The notes under the pieces are model-generated. The model was not told the origin of the DNA, did no database searches, and saw nothing but the letters and a program-made list of their open reading frames with translations. Position numbers and translations under genes: made by a program. Below are positions 54,051 through 62,889 of a stretch of 64,000 nt of DNA, piece by piece. The stretch's first letter is position 1. The number at the start of each line of letters is the position of its first letter. Source of the DNA: an uncultured Alistipes sp. GTDB lineage: Bacteria > Bacteroidota > Bacteroidia > Bacteroidales > Rikenellaceae. Location of the stretch: contig CANQDE010000001.1 in the NCBI GenBank assembly GCA_947591475.1, forward strand, positions 372,001-436,000, read 5' to 3'.

Positions 54051-55895
54051 CTATTCGACCGTAACCGATTTGGCAAGGTTGCGGGGCTGATCCACGTTGC
54101 GCCCTTTGTAAACGGCGATGTAGTAGGCCAACAGCTGCAACGGAATGGATGCGATGATCGGCATCAAGCATTCCGTGATGACCGGTACCTCGATGACGTA
54201 GTCGGCCCGCTTGCGGACTTGTTGGTCGTCGCGGGCAACGATGGCGATGATCTTGCCGCCGCGGGATTTGACCACCTCGATGTTGCTGGCCATTTTCTCG
54301 TAGGTATGATCGGGAGTAGCGATGGCGACCACCGGCATTTCCGCATCGATCAAAGCGATCGGGCCGTGTTTCATTTCAGCTGCCGGATACCCTTCGGCAT
54401 GGATGTATGAAATTTCTTTCAGTTTGAGGGCACCTTCGAGAGCCGTCGGGTAGTTGTACCCGCGTCCTAAGTAGATGAAGTTGCGGGCATAGGTGAATAT
54501 CTTCGCGAGGTCTTTGACTTGGTCGGTGATCTTCAAGACCTCTTCCATCGTTTCAGGCAGTTTCAACAAGGCTTTGGAAACCTCTTGGTAATACTCCTCG
54601 GAGACAATGCCTTTTTCGTGTCCGATGGCCAGCGCGAGCATGGCCATGACCGTTACCTGTCCGGTAAAGGCTTTGGTCGAAGCGACGCCGATTTCCGGTC
54701 CTACATGGATGTAGGAACCCGAATCGGTCGCCCGTGCGATCGACGATCCGACGACGTTGCAAATCCCGTAGACGAATGCACCGGCTTTGTGGGCCAGCTC
54801 TACGGCGGCCAGCGTGTCGGCTGTCTCGCCCGATTGCGAAACGGCGATGACGATGTCGTCCGGACGGATGATCGGGTTGCGGTAGCGGAACTCCGATGCG
54901 TATTCCACCTCGACTGGAATCCGGCAGATGTTTTCGATCAGATGCTCGCCGATGAGCGATGCGTGCCACGACGTGCCGCATGCCACGAAGATGATCCGTT
55001 TGGCATTCACGAATTTCTCGCGGTTGTCGATGACGCCCGACAACTTCACTTCGCCCGTCTCCGGATTGATGCGCCCGCGGATGCAGTCGATCAGCGTATG
55101 CGGTTGTTCATAGATCTCTTTGAGCATGAAGTGGGGATAGCCGCCCTTCTCCAATTGGGAGATGGAGAGTTTCAGCTTCTGGATATGGATGCGCTCCTCC
55201 TCGTTGTCGAGCGTGAGGATTTTCAACGGCTGGTTCCGGTTGATGACTGCGACTTCGCCGTCGCCTACATAGACGAATTTGTCCGTGTATTCAATGATGG
55301 ACGTTGCGTCCGAACTCAAGAAATATTCGTCTTTGCCGATGCCGATGACCATCGGGCTGCTCTGACGGGCGGCGATGATTTCGTCGTTGTTCCCTTTCTC
55401 GATGACGGCGATGGCATAGGCTCCGACCACCTGTTTGAGCGCTTGCTGCACCGCTTCTAATAGCGAACATTGCTCGGTCGCCCGCACGTACTCGATCAGA
55501 TTGACCAGCACTTCCGAGTCGGTGCTGCTGCGGAACGTGTATCCGTTTTCGATCAGCGCATCTTTCAGCACGCGGAAATTCTCGATGATTCCGTTGTGGA
55601 TCAAAGCGATATTTCCCGATTCCGAGTAGAGGGGATGGGCATTGACATCGTTCGGCACGCCGTGCGTCGCCCAACGAGTGTGGGCGATGCCGATGCTACC
55701 GCAAAGGTCTTTACCATCCAGAAAACGTTCCAAATCGGAGACCTTGCCTTTGCATTTATAAACGTTGAGTGCACCGGCGGTGTTGACCATCGCTACGCCC
55801 GCGCTGTCGTATCCGCGGTATTCGAGACGATGCAATCCTTTGATGAGTATCGGGCAAGCATCCCGCTTACCCACATATCCTACTATGCCGCACAT
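54051..55895 (-). CDS. glmS: Glutamine-fructose-6-phosphate aminotransferase (isomerizing)
   Basis: From MCGIVGYVGKRDACP the protein has 614 residues. Cys2 is the N-terminal nucleophile of the class II glutaminase domain, with HTRWATHGVPNDVNAHPL and GNIALIHNGIIENF. Two SIS sugar-isomerase domains follow (CGTSWHASLIGEHLIE, SQSGETADTLAAVELA), and the end is LPRNLAKSVTVE-like. It makes glucosamine 6-phosphate from fructose 6-phosphate and glutamine for peptidoglycan and lipid A. The upstream in-frame MNLTRNQGK was rejected because Cys must follow the initiator Met. No glmS ribozyme is seen. Confidence 0.97.
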   Translation of the reverse strand: MCGIVGYVGKRDACPILIKGLHRLEYRGYDSAGVAMVNTAGALNVYKCKGKVSDLERFLDGKDLCGSIGIAHTRWATHGVPNDVNAHPLYSESGNIALIHNGIIENFRVLKDALIENGYTFRSSTDSEVLVNLIEYVRATEQCSLLEAVQQALKQVVGAYAIAVIEKGNNDEIIAARQSSPMVIGIGKDEYFLSSDATSIIEYTDKFVYVGDGEVAVINRNQPLKILTLDNEEERIHIQKLKLSISQLEKGGYPHFMLKEIYEQPHTLIDCIRGRINPETGEVKLSGVIDNREKFVNAKRIIFVACGTSWHASLIGEHLIENICRIPVEVEYASEFRYRNPIIRPDDIVIAVSQSGETADTLAAVELAHKAGAFVYGICNVVGSSIARATDSGSYIHVGPEIGVASTKAFTGQVTVMAMLALAIGHEKGIVSEEYYQEVSKALLKLPETMEEVLKITDQVKDLAKIFTYARNFIYLGRGYNYPTALEGALKLKEISYIHAEGYPAAEMKHGPIALIDAEMPVVAIATPDHTYEKMASNIEVVKSRGGKIIAIVARDDQQVRKRADYVIEVPVITECLMPIIASIPLQLLAYYIAVYKGRNVDQPRNLAKSVTVE

Positions 55896-55923
55896 TTTTC
55901 CTTGATTTCGTGTTAAATTCACA

Positions 55924-55931
55924 CAAAATTA
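55924..55931 (-). promoter_or_regulatory. Promoter -7 box for glmS
   Basis: CAAAATTA on plus, TAATTTTG on minus, 29 bases before the glmS ATG. Confidence 0.45.
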
Positions 55932-56010
55932 GCAAAAAAATCCCGGAAACAAAGAAAATAGACGGGAAATTGCTCCCGCCTTTCGGTATCGTTCTGTCGA
56001 AACGGACCGA

Positions 56011-56820
56011 TTAGCGCACGTATCGGACAATCTGTTCCACTAAATCGGCATTGCCTGCCACGATCGAAACACCGCGATCCGGACGCAGCGCGCGTACGAC
56101 GCCTCCGGCTTCCGTTACGAGCAGATTCGCCGCACAAACGTCCCATTCGTGGAGCCACAATTCCCAAAAGCCGTCCAGCAGACCGGCCGCCACGCAACCG
56201 ATGTCGTAGGCGGCGGCCCCCATGCGGCGTATGCCCCGGACATGGGGCAGGATGCGGGCGAGGTTGTCGCTGTTGTTATCCGGATTGACATCCTTGTCGT
56301 AGGGGAAGCCCGTGGCGATAACGGCGCTTTCGAGCGTTCGTTTTTTGCTGACGTGCAACGATTGCGGTTCGCTGTCGGCAACTTGCAGAAAAGCTCCGCC
56401 GTTTTTCACAGCGGTGAAAAGTTCCCGCAGATAAGGAGCGTAAACCACGCCGACGATAGTTTCGCCCCGATGCTGCAAGGCCATCGAGACACAAAACACC
56501 GGCAACCCCTGACTGTAATTCGTCGTCCCGTCCAGCGGATCGACGACCCAACGCCATTCGCTGTCCGTGCAGCCCCTGTCGCCCCCTTCTTCGCTCAATA
56601 CGGTATGGTCGGGATAGCTTGCGGCAATCGCCTGTACGATATACGCTTCGCTCTCCTTGTCGGCGCGGGTAACCACGTCGAAGACGTTGGATTTCGTCCG
56701 AATCGACAAGTCGCCGCTCCGAAAGTAGGAGAGCTGGATTTCTCCGGCCCGTTTTGCTGTTCGCACGGCGAACGCCAGCAATTCGTCGAGCTGGCTATTG
56801 CTCCTTTGCGAAGTATTCAT
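56011..56820 (-). CDS. suhB: Inositol monophosphatase family protein
   Basis: From ATG 56820 (MNTSQRSNSQLDELL) the protein has 269 residues. The lithium-sensitive phosphatase motifs are intact: TVLSEEGGDRG, WRWVVDPLDGTTNYSQGLPVF (metal-binding DPLDGT) and HEWDVCAANLLVTEAGG. It hydrolyses inositol or related phosphates; CysQ and SuhB are close relatives, so the exact substrate is uncertain and the symbol tentative. Its start overlaps the dipeptidase stop by 26 bases, indicating co-transcription. A 115-base gap separates its stop from glmS. Confidence 0.85.
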   Translation of the reverse strand: MNTSQRSNSQLDELLAFAVRTAKRAGEIQLSYFRSGDLSIRTKSNVFDVVTRADKESEAYIVQAIAASYPDHTVLSEEGGDRGCTDSEWRWVVDPLDGTTNYSQGLPVFCVSMALQHRGETIVGVVYAPYLRELFTAVKNGGAFLQVADSEPQSLHVSKKRTLESAVIATGFPYDKDVNPDNNSDNLARILPHVRGIRRMGAAAYDIGCVAAGLLDGFWELWLHEWDVCAANLLVTEAGGVVRALRPDRGVSIVAGNADLVEQIVRYVR

Positions 56821-58162
56821 AGAACAGCGGGATGGTTTCCAGTCCACGGTAGAATTGTTCGAGGCCGAAACTCTCGTTCGGGGAGTGGATCGCATCTTCG
56901 GACAAGCCGAAACCTATTAGCAACGATTTGATGCCCAGAATCTTCTCGAATCCGCTGATGACGGGAATCGATCCGCCCGAATAGAACGGAAGCGGCTTTT
57001 TGCCGAAGGTCGCTGCGATGGCCTTTTCGGCAGCCCGATAGGCCGGCATATCGGTCGGGGCGACGTAGGGCATGCCGCCGTGAAGGGCTTCGACCTCCAC
57101 TTTCACGCTTTTCGGTGCGATCGACCGGAAATAGGCGGTGAATAGTCGGGCAATTTTGCGATAGTCTTGGTTCGGCACCAAACGCATGGAGATTTTCGCC
57201 GAGGCTTTCGACGGAATGACCGTCTTGGTGCCTTCGCTTGTGTAGCCGCCCCAGATGCCGTTGACATCCAGCGACGGACGCACTCCCGTGCGTTCGAGGG
57301 TCGTGTAACCGGATTCTCCCTCCACATCGCCGATGGCAAGCGAGCGCTTGTAATCGGCTAATTTGAATGGCGCTTTATTGAATGCCTTTCGTTCGGCGGG
57401 CGTCAGTTCGCGCACGTCATCGTAGAATCCGGGGATGGCGATCCGTCCGTTTTCATCGACCAAACGGGCGATCATACGGGCCAATACGTTGGCCGGATTC
57501 GCCACGGCCCCGCCGAAAAGGCCCGAATGCAGGTCTTTGTCGGGCCCCTTGACCGTTACTTGCATGTAGGTCAGGCCGCGTAACCCGCAGGTGATGGAGG
57601 GCGTCTGCAACGAAAGCATCGAGGTGTCGGAGACCAGAATGATGTCCGAACGAAGGAGCTTCCGGTTCTGTTCGCAGAATTTGTAGAGGCTTGCCGAGCC
57701 GATCTCCTCCTCGCCTTCGAGCATGAATTTCACGTTGCAGGGGAGCGTGCCGGTCGCACACATCGCTTCGAACGCTTTGGCGTGCATCCAGAGTTGGCCT
57801 TTGTCGTCGTCGGCTCCGCGGCCCCAGATGCGCCCGTCTTTGATGACCGGTTCGAACGGTTCGGTGCGCCACTCCGCACGCGGATCGACCGGCATCACGT
57901 CGTAATGTCCGTAGACCAATACGGTTTTGGCTCGAGGGTCGATGATCTTTTCGGCATAGACGACCGGATTGCCTTCGGTCGGCATGACATCGGCCCGGTC
58001 TGCGCCCGCTTTCATCAAGGCGGCGGCTAACCATTCGGCGCAACGTTGCATGTCCGGTTTGTGCTCGGATTGCGCGCTGATGGACGGAATCCGGAGCAGC
58101 TCGAATAACTCGTTGATGAAGCGATCTTTATTCGCTTCGATATAACCTTTTACTTCATCCAT
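56795..58162 (-). CDS. M20 family metallopeptidase (dipeptidase)
   Basis: From MDEVKGYIEANKDRF the protein has 455 residues with zinc-binding landmarks: VLVYGHYDVMPVDP (His and Asp), GRGADDDKGQLWMHAKAFEA (bridging Asp), and FMLEGEEEIGSASL (catalytic Glu pair). A lid domain follows and the C-terminal HSPNESFGLEQF supplies the last ligand. It lacks a signal peptide, so it cleaves dipeptides in the cytoplasm. ATG at 58162 shares one base with the stop of the NlpE-like gene (TAATG). Middle gene of glmM-nlpE-M20-suhB. Confidence 0.92.
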   Translation of the reverse strand: MDEVKGYIEANKDRFINELFELLRIPSISAQSEHKPDMQRCAEWLAAALMKAGADRADVMPTEGNPVVYAEKIIDPRAKTVLVYGHYDVMPVDPRAEWRTEPFEPVIKDGRIWGRGADDDKGQLWMHAKAFEAMCATGTLPCNVKFMLEGEEEIGSASLYKFCEQNRKLLRSDIILVSDTSMLSLQTPSITCGLRGLTYMQVTVKGPDKDLHSGLFGGAVANPANVLARMIARLVDENGRIAIPGFYDDVRELTPAERKAFNKAPFKLADYKRSLAIGDVEGESGYTTLERTGVRPSLDVNGIWGGYTSEGTKTVIPSKASAKISMRLVPNQDYRKIARLFTAYFRSIAPKSVKVEVEALHGGMPYVAPTDMPAYRAAEKAIAATFGKKPLPFYSGGSIPVISGFEKILGIKSLLIGFGLSEDAIHSPNESFGLEQFYRGLETIPLFYEYFAKEQ

Positions 58163-58590
58163 TATCGGTCGGTTTTTCGGGTCAGTACATAGTGGTCGGC
58201 CAAGGCTCCCGTAACGGGTCGACCGTCGCTGTCGAGCAGTCGCAAGCTGTTTTCCTCGATTCGATAGCATGTTGTCGGTTCGCCTGCGTCGGGATAGAGC
58301 GTCAGCCGTTCTCCTTCGATTGTGAAATGGCCTTTTTCGTTGTAGGTCATATCGCGTTCCAGATACTCCGAACTGCTCGTATAGCTTCCGTCATCGCATA
58401 GGTTCAGCGTGAAAGCGATGCCCGGGCCGTCGGCGGCCGGCATGGTGCCCGTATAGGTGCCTGATAGGTTGGCCGTTGCGATCGTTTCGGTGGGCTCGGC
58501 TGCTTCGGAAGAGATGGGGGTACGGGCGTTGCGTCCGCCGCAGGCGGTCAGCGCGATGAGCGCCGACAACAGCATGAAAATTCGAATCAT
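58162..58590 (-). CDS. NlpE-like lipoprotein (N-terminal domain only)
   Basis: A 142-residue lipoprotein with lipobox LTAC (Cys17). The mature part matches the NlpE N-terminal barrel: LSGTYTGTMPAADGPGIAFTLNLCDDGSYTSSSEY, then GHFTIEGERLTLYPDAGE. In E. coli NlpE the corresponding loop is PCADCxG with a CxxC; here both are replaced (PAADGPG), so copper binding or disulfide sensing by that pair is lost. E. coli NlpE signals surface attachment and lipoprotein stress to Cpx. The gene overlaps glmM by four bases. Confidence 0.75.
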   Translation of the reverse strand: MIRIFMLLSALIALTACGGRNARTPISSEAAEPTETIATANLSGTYTGTMPAADGPGIAFTLNLCDDGSYTSSSEYLERDMTYNEKGHFTIEGERLTLYPDAGEPTTCYRIEENSLRLLDSDGRPVTGALADHYVLTRKTDR

Positions 58591-59975
58591 GATTGGCAGA
58601 TATTTTTGATTTCAGCGATGAATCGTTGTGCCAGCGCATCCGCTTCCTCCATCGAATGGGCCTCGGTATAGACCCGAATGATCGGTTCGGTGTTCGACTT
58701 GCGGAGATGCACCCAGTTGTCCGGAAAGTCGATCTTCACGCCATCTATATCGTTCACTTTTTCATTGGAGTAACGCGCTTTCACTTCACGCAGCACTTTA
58801 TCCACGTCGATGGCCGGTGTCAGCTCGATTTTGTTTTTCGAGGCGAAATAGGCCGGATAGGTCGCCCGCAACTGCGTCATCGTCATGCCCTTCTTCGCGA
58901 GATAGGTGAGGAAAAGCGCCGTACCGACCAGAGCATCACGGCCGTAGTGCAATTCCGGATAGATGACCCCGCCGTTGCCTTCGCCGCCGATGACGGCTCC
59001 GACCTCTTTCATCTTCGTCGTAACATTCACTTCGCCAACGGCCGATGCGTAATAGTGGCATCCGTAACGTTCCGTTACATCGCGCAGAGCCCGCGACGAC
59101 GAGAGGTTCGAAACCGTTGCCCCGGGCTTGAGCGACAGGATGTAATCGGCGACCGCAACCAAGGTGTATTCTTCTACAAACATCGAGCCGTCCTCATTGA
59201 CGAAGGCCAGCCGATCGACATCGGGATCGACGACGATGCCCAGATCGGCCTTTTCGCGGACGATGACTTGCGAAATTTCGGTCAGATGTTGCGGAAGCGG
59301 CTCCGGATTGTGGGCGAATTCGCCGGTCGGTTCGCAGTTCAGTTCGACGACCTCGCAACCGAGCGCGCGCAGCAGACGGGGCATGACGATGCCACCCACT
59401 GAGTTCACGGCGTCGATGACGACCTTAAAACGGCGTTTGCGCACGGTTTCGACCTCGACGGCCGGCAAGGCCAGAACTTGTTCGATGTGTTTGTCGTTGA
59501 ACGGTTCGCGGGAGACGACCTGTCCGATCGCGTCGATGGCGGGGTAGGCATAATCATCTTCTTCGGCCATGGCCAGCACCTGTTTGCCCTCGCGGTCGTT
59601 CAGAAATTCGCCTTCAGCGTTGAGCAGTTTCAAAGCATTCCATTGGCGCGGATTGTGCGAAGCCGTGAGGATGATGCCGCCGTCGGCCTTGTAGGTGATG
59701 ACGGCCATTTCGGTGCCCGGGGTCGTGCAAAGTCCGACGTTGATGACGTCGGCACCGCAGGCCAGCACGGTTCCCTCGACTAAATCGGCGACTAACTCGC
59801 CCGAAATGCGGGCGTCGCGACCGATGACGATGGTCGGTTTCCGGTTCGGGCAGCGAGCTGCGATGAATCGCACGTAGGCGGTGGTGAATTTCACGATGTC
59901 GGGCGGTGTAAGGTTTTCGCCCGCAGGCCCTCCGACGGTTCCTCGGATGCCGGAAATGGATTTGATGAGTGTCAT
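58587..59975 (-). CDS. glmM: Phosphoglucosamine mutase
   Basis: A 462-residue alpha-D-phosphohexomutase. It starts LIKSISGIRGTVGG, has the phosphoserine loop ILTASHNPRQWNALKLL (Ser106), the metal loop GIVVDPDVDRLAFV, the sugar loop GGEGNGGVIYPELHYGRDAL and the phosphate-binding LRKSNTEPIIRVYTEA. It turns glucosamine 6-phosphate from GlmS into the 1-phosphate used for UDP-GlcNAc. Similar enzymes also use mannose or glucose phosphates, but the start and the position near glmS favour GlmM. First gene of glmM-nlpE-M20-suhB. Confidence 0.9.
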   Translation of the reverse strand: MTLIKSISGIRGTVGGPAGENLTPPDIVKFTTAYVRFIAARCPNRKPTIVIGRDARISGELVADLVEGTVLACGADVINVGLCTTPGTEMAVITYKADGGIILTASHNPRQWNALKLLNAEGEFLNDREGKQVLAMAEEDDYAYPAIDAIGQVVSREPFNDKHIEQVLALPAVEVETVRKRRFKVVIDAVNSVGGIVMPRLLRALGCEVVELNCEPTGEFAHNPEPLPQHLTEISQVIVREKADLGIVVDPDVDRLAFVNEDGSMFVEEYTLVAVADYILSLKPGATVSNLSSSRALRDVTERYGCHYYASAVGEVNVTTKMKEVGAVIGGEGNGGVIYPELHYGRDALVGTALFLTYLAKKGMTMTQLRATYPAYFASKNKIELTPAIDVDKVLREVKARYSNEKVNDIDGVKIDFPDNWVHLRKSNTEPIIRVYTEAHSMEEADALAQRFIAEIKNICQS

Positions 59976-60077
59976 GTATCGTTGGGTAATTTATAAAGTC
60001 CGATTCGGAAAAAATTTTGATATTCGAGGTAAATATATTACTTTTATGCCAAATATGGAAATCAAAAATCACGAATT

Positions 60078-60956
60078 ATGAGAACGATTCCCGCTTCTGA
60101 ATTGATAATCAATGAAGATGGTTCGATTTTCCATTTGCACCTCCGTCCCGAGCAGTTGGCCGACACGGTGATTCTGGTGGGCGATCCGGGCCGGGTGGCG
60201 ATGGTGAGCGGATTTTTCGAGGAGAAAGAGTGCGAGGTGGTCAACCGCGAATTCCGTACGGTAACAGGTTCGTACAAGGGAAAACGCATGACGGTCTTGT
60301 CGACCGGCATCGGAATCGGCAACATCGATATTTCGGTAACGGAACTCGACGCTTTGGCCAATGTCGATTTCGCGACCCGTCAGGAAAAGGCGGAAAAACG
60401 ACAGCTGACGCTCGTTCGGCTGGGCACTTCGGGCGCTTTGCAGCCCGACATCAAGGTAGGCGATTTCGTCTTTTCGCGGACTTCGGTCGGATTCGACGGT
60501 TTGCTGAACTACTATGCGGGACGCAACGAGGTGTGCGATTTGGCGATCGAGCGGGCCTTCATCGAGCATACGGGGTGGAACGAATTGTTGCCGAAACCCT
60601 ATTTCATCGACGCGGACAAAACATTGTTCGACCATTTCCGCGACACGACGGTCGAAGGCATCACGGTGGCCGCCCCCGGGTTTTACGGGCCGCAGGGCCG
60701 CTGGGTTCGCTTGCAGCCGCAGGATGTGCATCTGAACGAGAAGATCGAATCGTTCGATTACCACGGTCGCCGCATCACCAACTTCGAAATGGAGGGGTCG
60801 GCTTTGGCGGGTCTCGCCGCGCTGATGGGACACCGTGCGGCGACCATCTGCACAATCATCGCCCAACGGGTGGCGCTCGACGCCTGCACCGATTACAAAC
60901 CGTTCGTGCGTGGGATGATCGCCATGGCACTCGATAAATTGGCAGAATTGAAATAA
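60078..60956 (+). CDS. udp: Uridine phosphorylase family nucleoside phosphorylase
   Basis: A 292-residue enzyme of the NP-I family. VILVGDPGRVAMVSGFF near 31-47 is the phosphate-binding opening, TVLSTGIGIGNIDISVTELDAL the nucleoside part, LVRLGTSGALQ the second phosphate loop, and ITNFEMEGSALAGLAALMGH carries the ribose-binding Glu-Met-Glu. It splits uridine (perhaps other nucleosides) with phosphate to base and ribose 1-phosphate. The family is usually near 250 residues; extra length is in an insertion near 165-215. It is 26 bases ahead of dnaN. Confidence 0.88.
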   Translation: MRTIPASELIINEDGSIFHLHLRPEQLADTVILVGDPGRVAMVSGFFEEKECEVVNREFRTVTGSYKGKRMTVLSTGIGIGNIDISVTELDALANVDFATRQEKAEKRQLTLVRLGTSGALQPDIKVGDFVFSRTSVGFDGLLNYYAGRNEVCDLAIERAFIEHTGWNELLPKPYFIDADKTLFDHFRDTTVEGITVAAPGFYGPQGRWVRLQPQDVHLNEKIESFDYHGRRITNFEMEGSALAGLAALMGHRAATICTIIAQRVALDACTDYKPFVRGMIAMALDKLAELK

Positions 60957-60982
60957 CAGAAAATCAAACAAATAGAAAAATT

Positions 60983-62107
60983 ATGAAATTTACCGTATCC
61001 AGTTCCGCGCTGCTTTCGCTTTTGGCGACGACCGGAAAAGTCATCAGCAATAAAAACACCCTGCCCATTCTGGACTATTTCCTGATGGAGCTCAGCGGCA
61101 AAACCTTGAAGGTAACCACGTCCGATCTCGAAACGACGTTGACGGGCTCGATCGAGGTCGACAGCGTGGAGAGCGAGGGCACCATCGCGGCACCGGTCAA
61201 ACTGATGCTCGATTCGTTGAAGGAATTCCCCGAGCAGCCGCTCGAAATCGACGTCAATGACAAAAATTGGGTCATTCTCATCAACTGGAACAGCGGTTCG
61301 TTGTCGTTGCCGGGTGCCAGCGCTGTCAGCTATCCGGCCGTGCCGCAGCTGAGCGCCGAAAAGAAAGAACTCAAACTGAATGTCGATACGCTCGTAAACG
61401 GAATCAACAAAACCATCTTTGCTACGGCCGACGACGAGTTGCGTCCGGTGATGAACGGTATTTTCTTCAATCTGGCGCCGTCGGCGCTGACGTTCGTCGG
61501 TACCGATGCGCACAAATTGGTGAAATACGAGGCCGAAATCGAAAACAACGAGACCGCAGCGTTCATTCTGCCGAAAAAACCGGCCAACTTGTTGAAATCG
61601 GTGCTTTTGAAGGAGGAGGATGACATCGAAATCGCGTTCGATTCGAAAAATGCGGTGTTCAAACTCAAGAATCATACGCTGATATGCCGGCTCATCGAAG
61701 GTAATTATCCGAATTACAACGCGGTGATTCCGGCCGACAATCCCAACAAGGTGTTGGTCGACCGGATCGAACTGATTAACGGTATTCGCCGCGTGGCTGT
61801 CTGCTCCAATCCGACGACCAACCTCATCCGGATGAACATTGGCGACAACAAAATCGGACTGACGGCCCAAGACCTCGATTTTTCGGTATCGGCGAATGAG
61901 ACCATTTCGTGCAGCTACGACGGTCAGGCGATTCCCATCGGTTTCAAATCGACCTTCTTGGTGGAGATCCTTTCGAATATCGACACGCCGACGGTCGTCA
62001 TCGAATTGGCCGATTCGACGCGGGCCGGTGTCTTCAAACCCGTGTACGATGACAAACAGACGAGTTCGACGCTGATGCTGTTGATGCCGATGATGTTGAA
62101 CGATTAA
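60983..62107 (+). CDS. dnaN: DNA polymerase III beta subunit (sliding clamp)
   Basis: A 374-residue protein with the three-domain clamp pattern: MKFTVSSSALLSLLATTGKVISNKNTLPILDYFLMEL, then FVGTDAHKLVKYEAEI in the second domain, ICRLIEGNYPNYNAVIP, and the C-terminal MLLMPMMLND. It forms the ring that tethers replicative polymerase to DNA. It is not beside dnaA here and no DnaA-box cluster is seen, so it does not mark the origin. An epsilon-type exonuclease gene follows 12 bases later, forming a replication pair. Confidence 0.97.
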   Translation: MKFTVSSSALLSLLATTGKVISNKNTLPILDYFLMELSGKTLKVTTSDLETTLTGSIEVDSVESEGTIAAPVKLMLDSLKEFPEQPLEIDVNDKNWVILINWNSGSLSLPGASAVSYPAVPQLSAEKKELKLNVDTLVNGINKTIFATADDELRPVMNGIFFNLAPSALTFVGTDAHKLVKYEAEIENNETAAFILPKKPANLLKSVLLKEEDDIEIAFDSKNAVFKLKNHTLICRLIEGNYPNYNAVIPADNPNKVLVDRIELINGIRRVAVCSNPTTNLIRMNIGDNKIGLTAQDLDFSVSANETISCSYDGQAIPIGFKSTFLVEILSNIDTPTVVIELADSTRAGVFKPVYDDKQTSSTLMLLMPMMLND

Positions 62108-62119
62108 CGTGCAGACGGC

Positions 62120-62887
62120 ATGAATTTGAATCTCAAACGCCCGATCGTCTTCTTCGACCTCGAAACCACGGGCGTGGATACCTCGCGGGATCGGATCGTC
62201 GAGATTTCGATGATTAAGGTCATGCCCGACGGCGAGGAGATCGTCAAGACGCGGCGGCTCAACCCACAGATGCCGATACCTCCGGAATCGACGGCGATAC
62301 ACGGCATCAAGGACGAGGATGTGAAAGATTGTCCGACGTTCGCCCAGATTGCCAAATCGCTCGAAGCATTTTTGGTGGGGTGCGATTTCGGCGGCTTCAA
62401 TTCCAACCGCTTCGATTTGCCGGTTTTGGTCGAGGAGTTCCTGCGGGTCGGCATCGACGTGGATTTCAAACGGCGCCGTTTCATCGACGTACAGAACATC
62501 TTTCATAAGAAAGAGCAGCGTACGTTGGTCGCAGCCTATAAATTCTATTGCGATCGGGACTTGAACGATGCCCACTCCGCCGAAGCCGACACGCGCGCGA
62601 CGTATGAAGTGTTGAAAGCCCAGTTGGATCGTTATCCCGATTTGGCCAACGATGTCGATGCTCTGGCCGATTTTTCGGCACGCGGTTCGGCGGCGGATTA
62701 TGCCGGACGAATCCTTTACAATGACAAGGGAACGGAAATTTTCGGGTTCGGCAAGTACAAAGGCCGTTCCGTGGAGGAGGTTTTCCGCATCGAGCCGAGC
62801 TATTATGCGTGGATGATGAATGGTGATTTTCCGCTCTACACGAAAAAGGTCATTACCGAAATCCGGATGCGTTCAAAAACGAAATAG
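62120..62887 (+). CDS. dnaQ: DnaQ-like 3'-5' exonuclease (DNA polymerase III epsilon type)
   Basis: A 255-residue protein. The DEDD exonuclease motifs are visible: ExoI FFDLETTGVD (Asp and Glu near 13-15), ExoII GFNSNRFDLPVLVEEF, and ExoIII HSAEADTRATYEVL (HxAxxD type). The C-terminal 60 residues (IFGFGKYKGRSVEEVFRIEPSYYAWMMNGDFP) match the small domain often appended to exonucleases in Bacteroidetes. Proofreading for the replicase is likely, given dnaN directly upstream, though other DnaQ-like nucleases exist; symbol tentative. It ends two bases before the LysM gene. Confidence 0.88.
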   Translation: MNLNLKRPIVFFDLETTGVDTSRDRIVEISMIKVMPDGEEIVKTRRLNPQMPIPPESTAIHGIKDEDVKDCPTFAQIAKSLEAFLVGCDFGGFNSNRFDLPVLVEEFLRVGIDVDFKRRRFIDVQNIFHKKEQRTLVAAYKFYCDRDLNDAHSAEADTRATYEVLKAQLDRYPDLANDVDALADFSARGSAADYAGRILYNDKGTEIFGFGKYKGRSVEEVFRIEPSYYAWMMNGDFPLYTKKVITEIRMRSKTK

Positions 62888-62889
62888 CG

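Noticed and set aside
55896..56010. glmS ribozyme or GlmS leader RNA
   Set aside because: The leader is only about 30 bases from its promoter and shows no ribozyme core.
60983..62107. Replication origin beside dnaN
   Set aside because: No dnaA, DnaA-box cluster or AT-rich unwinding region is present near it.
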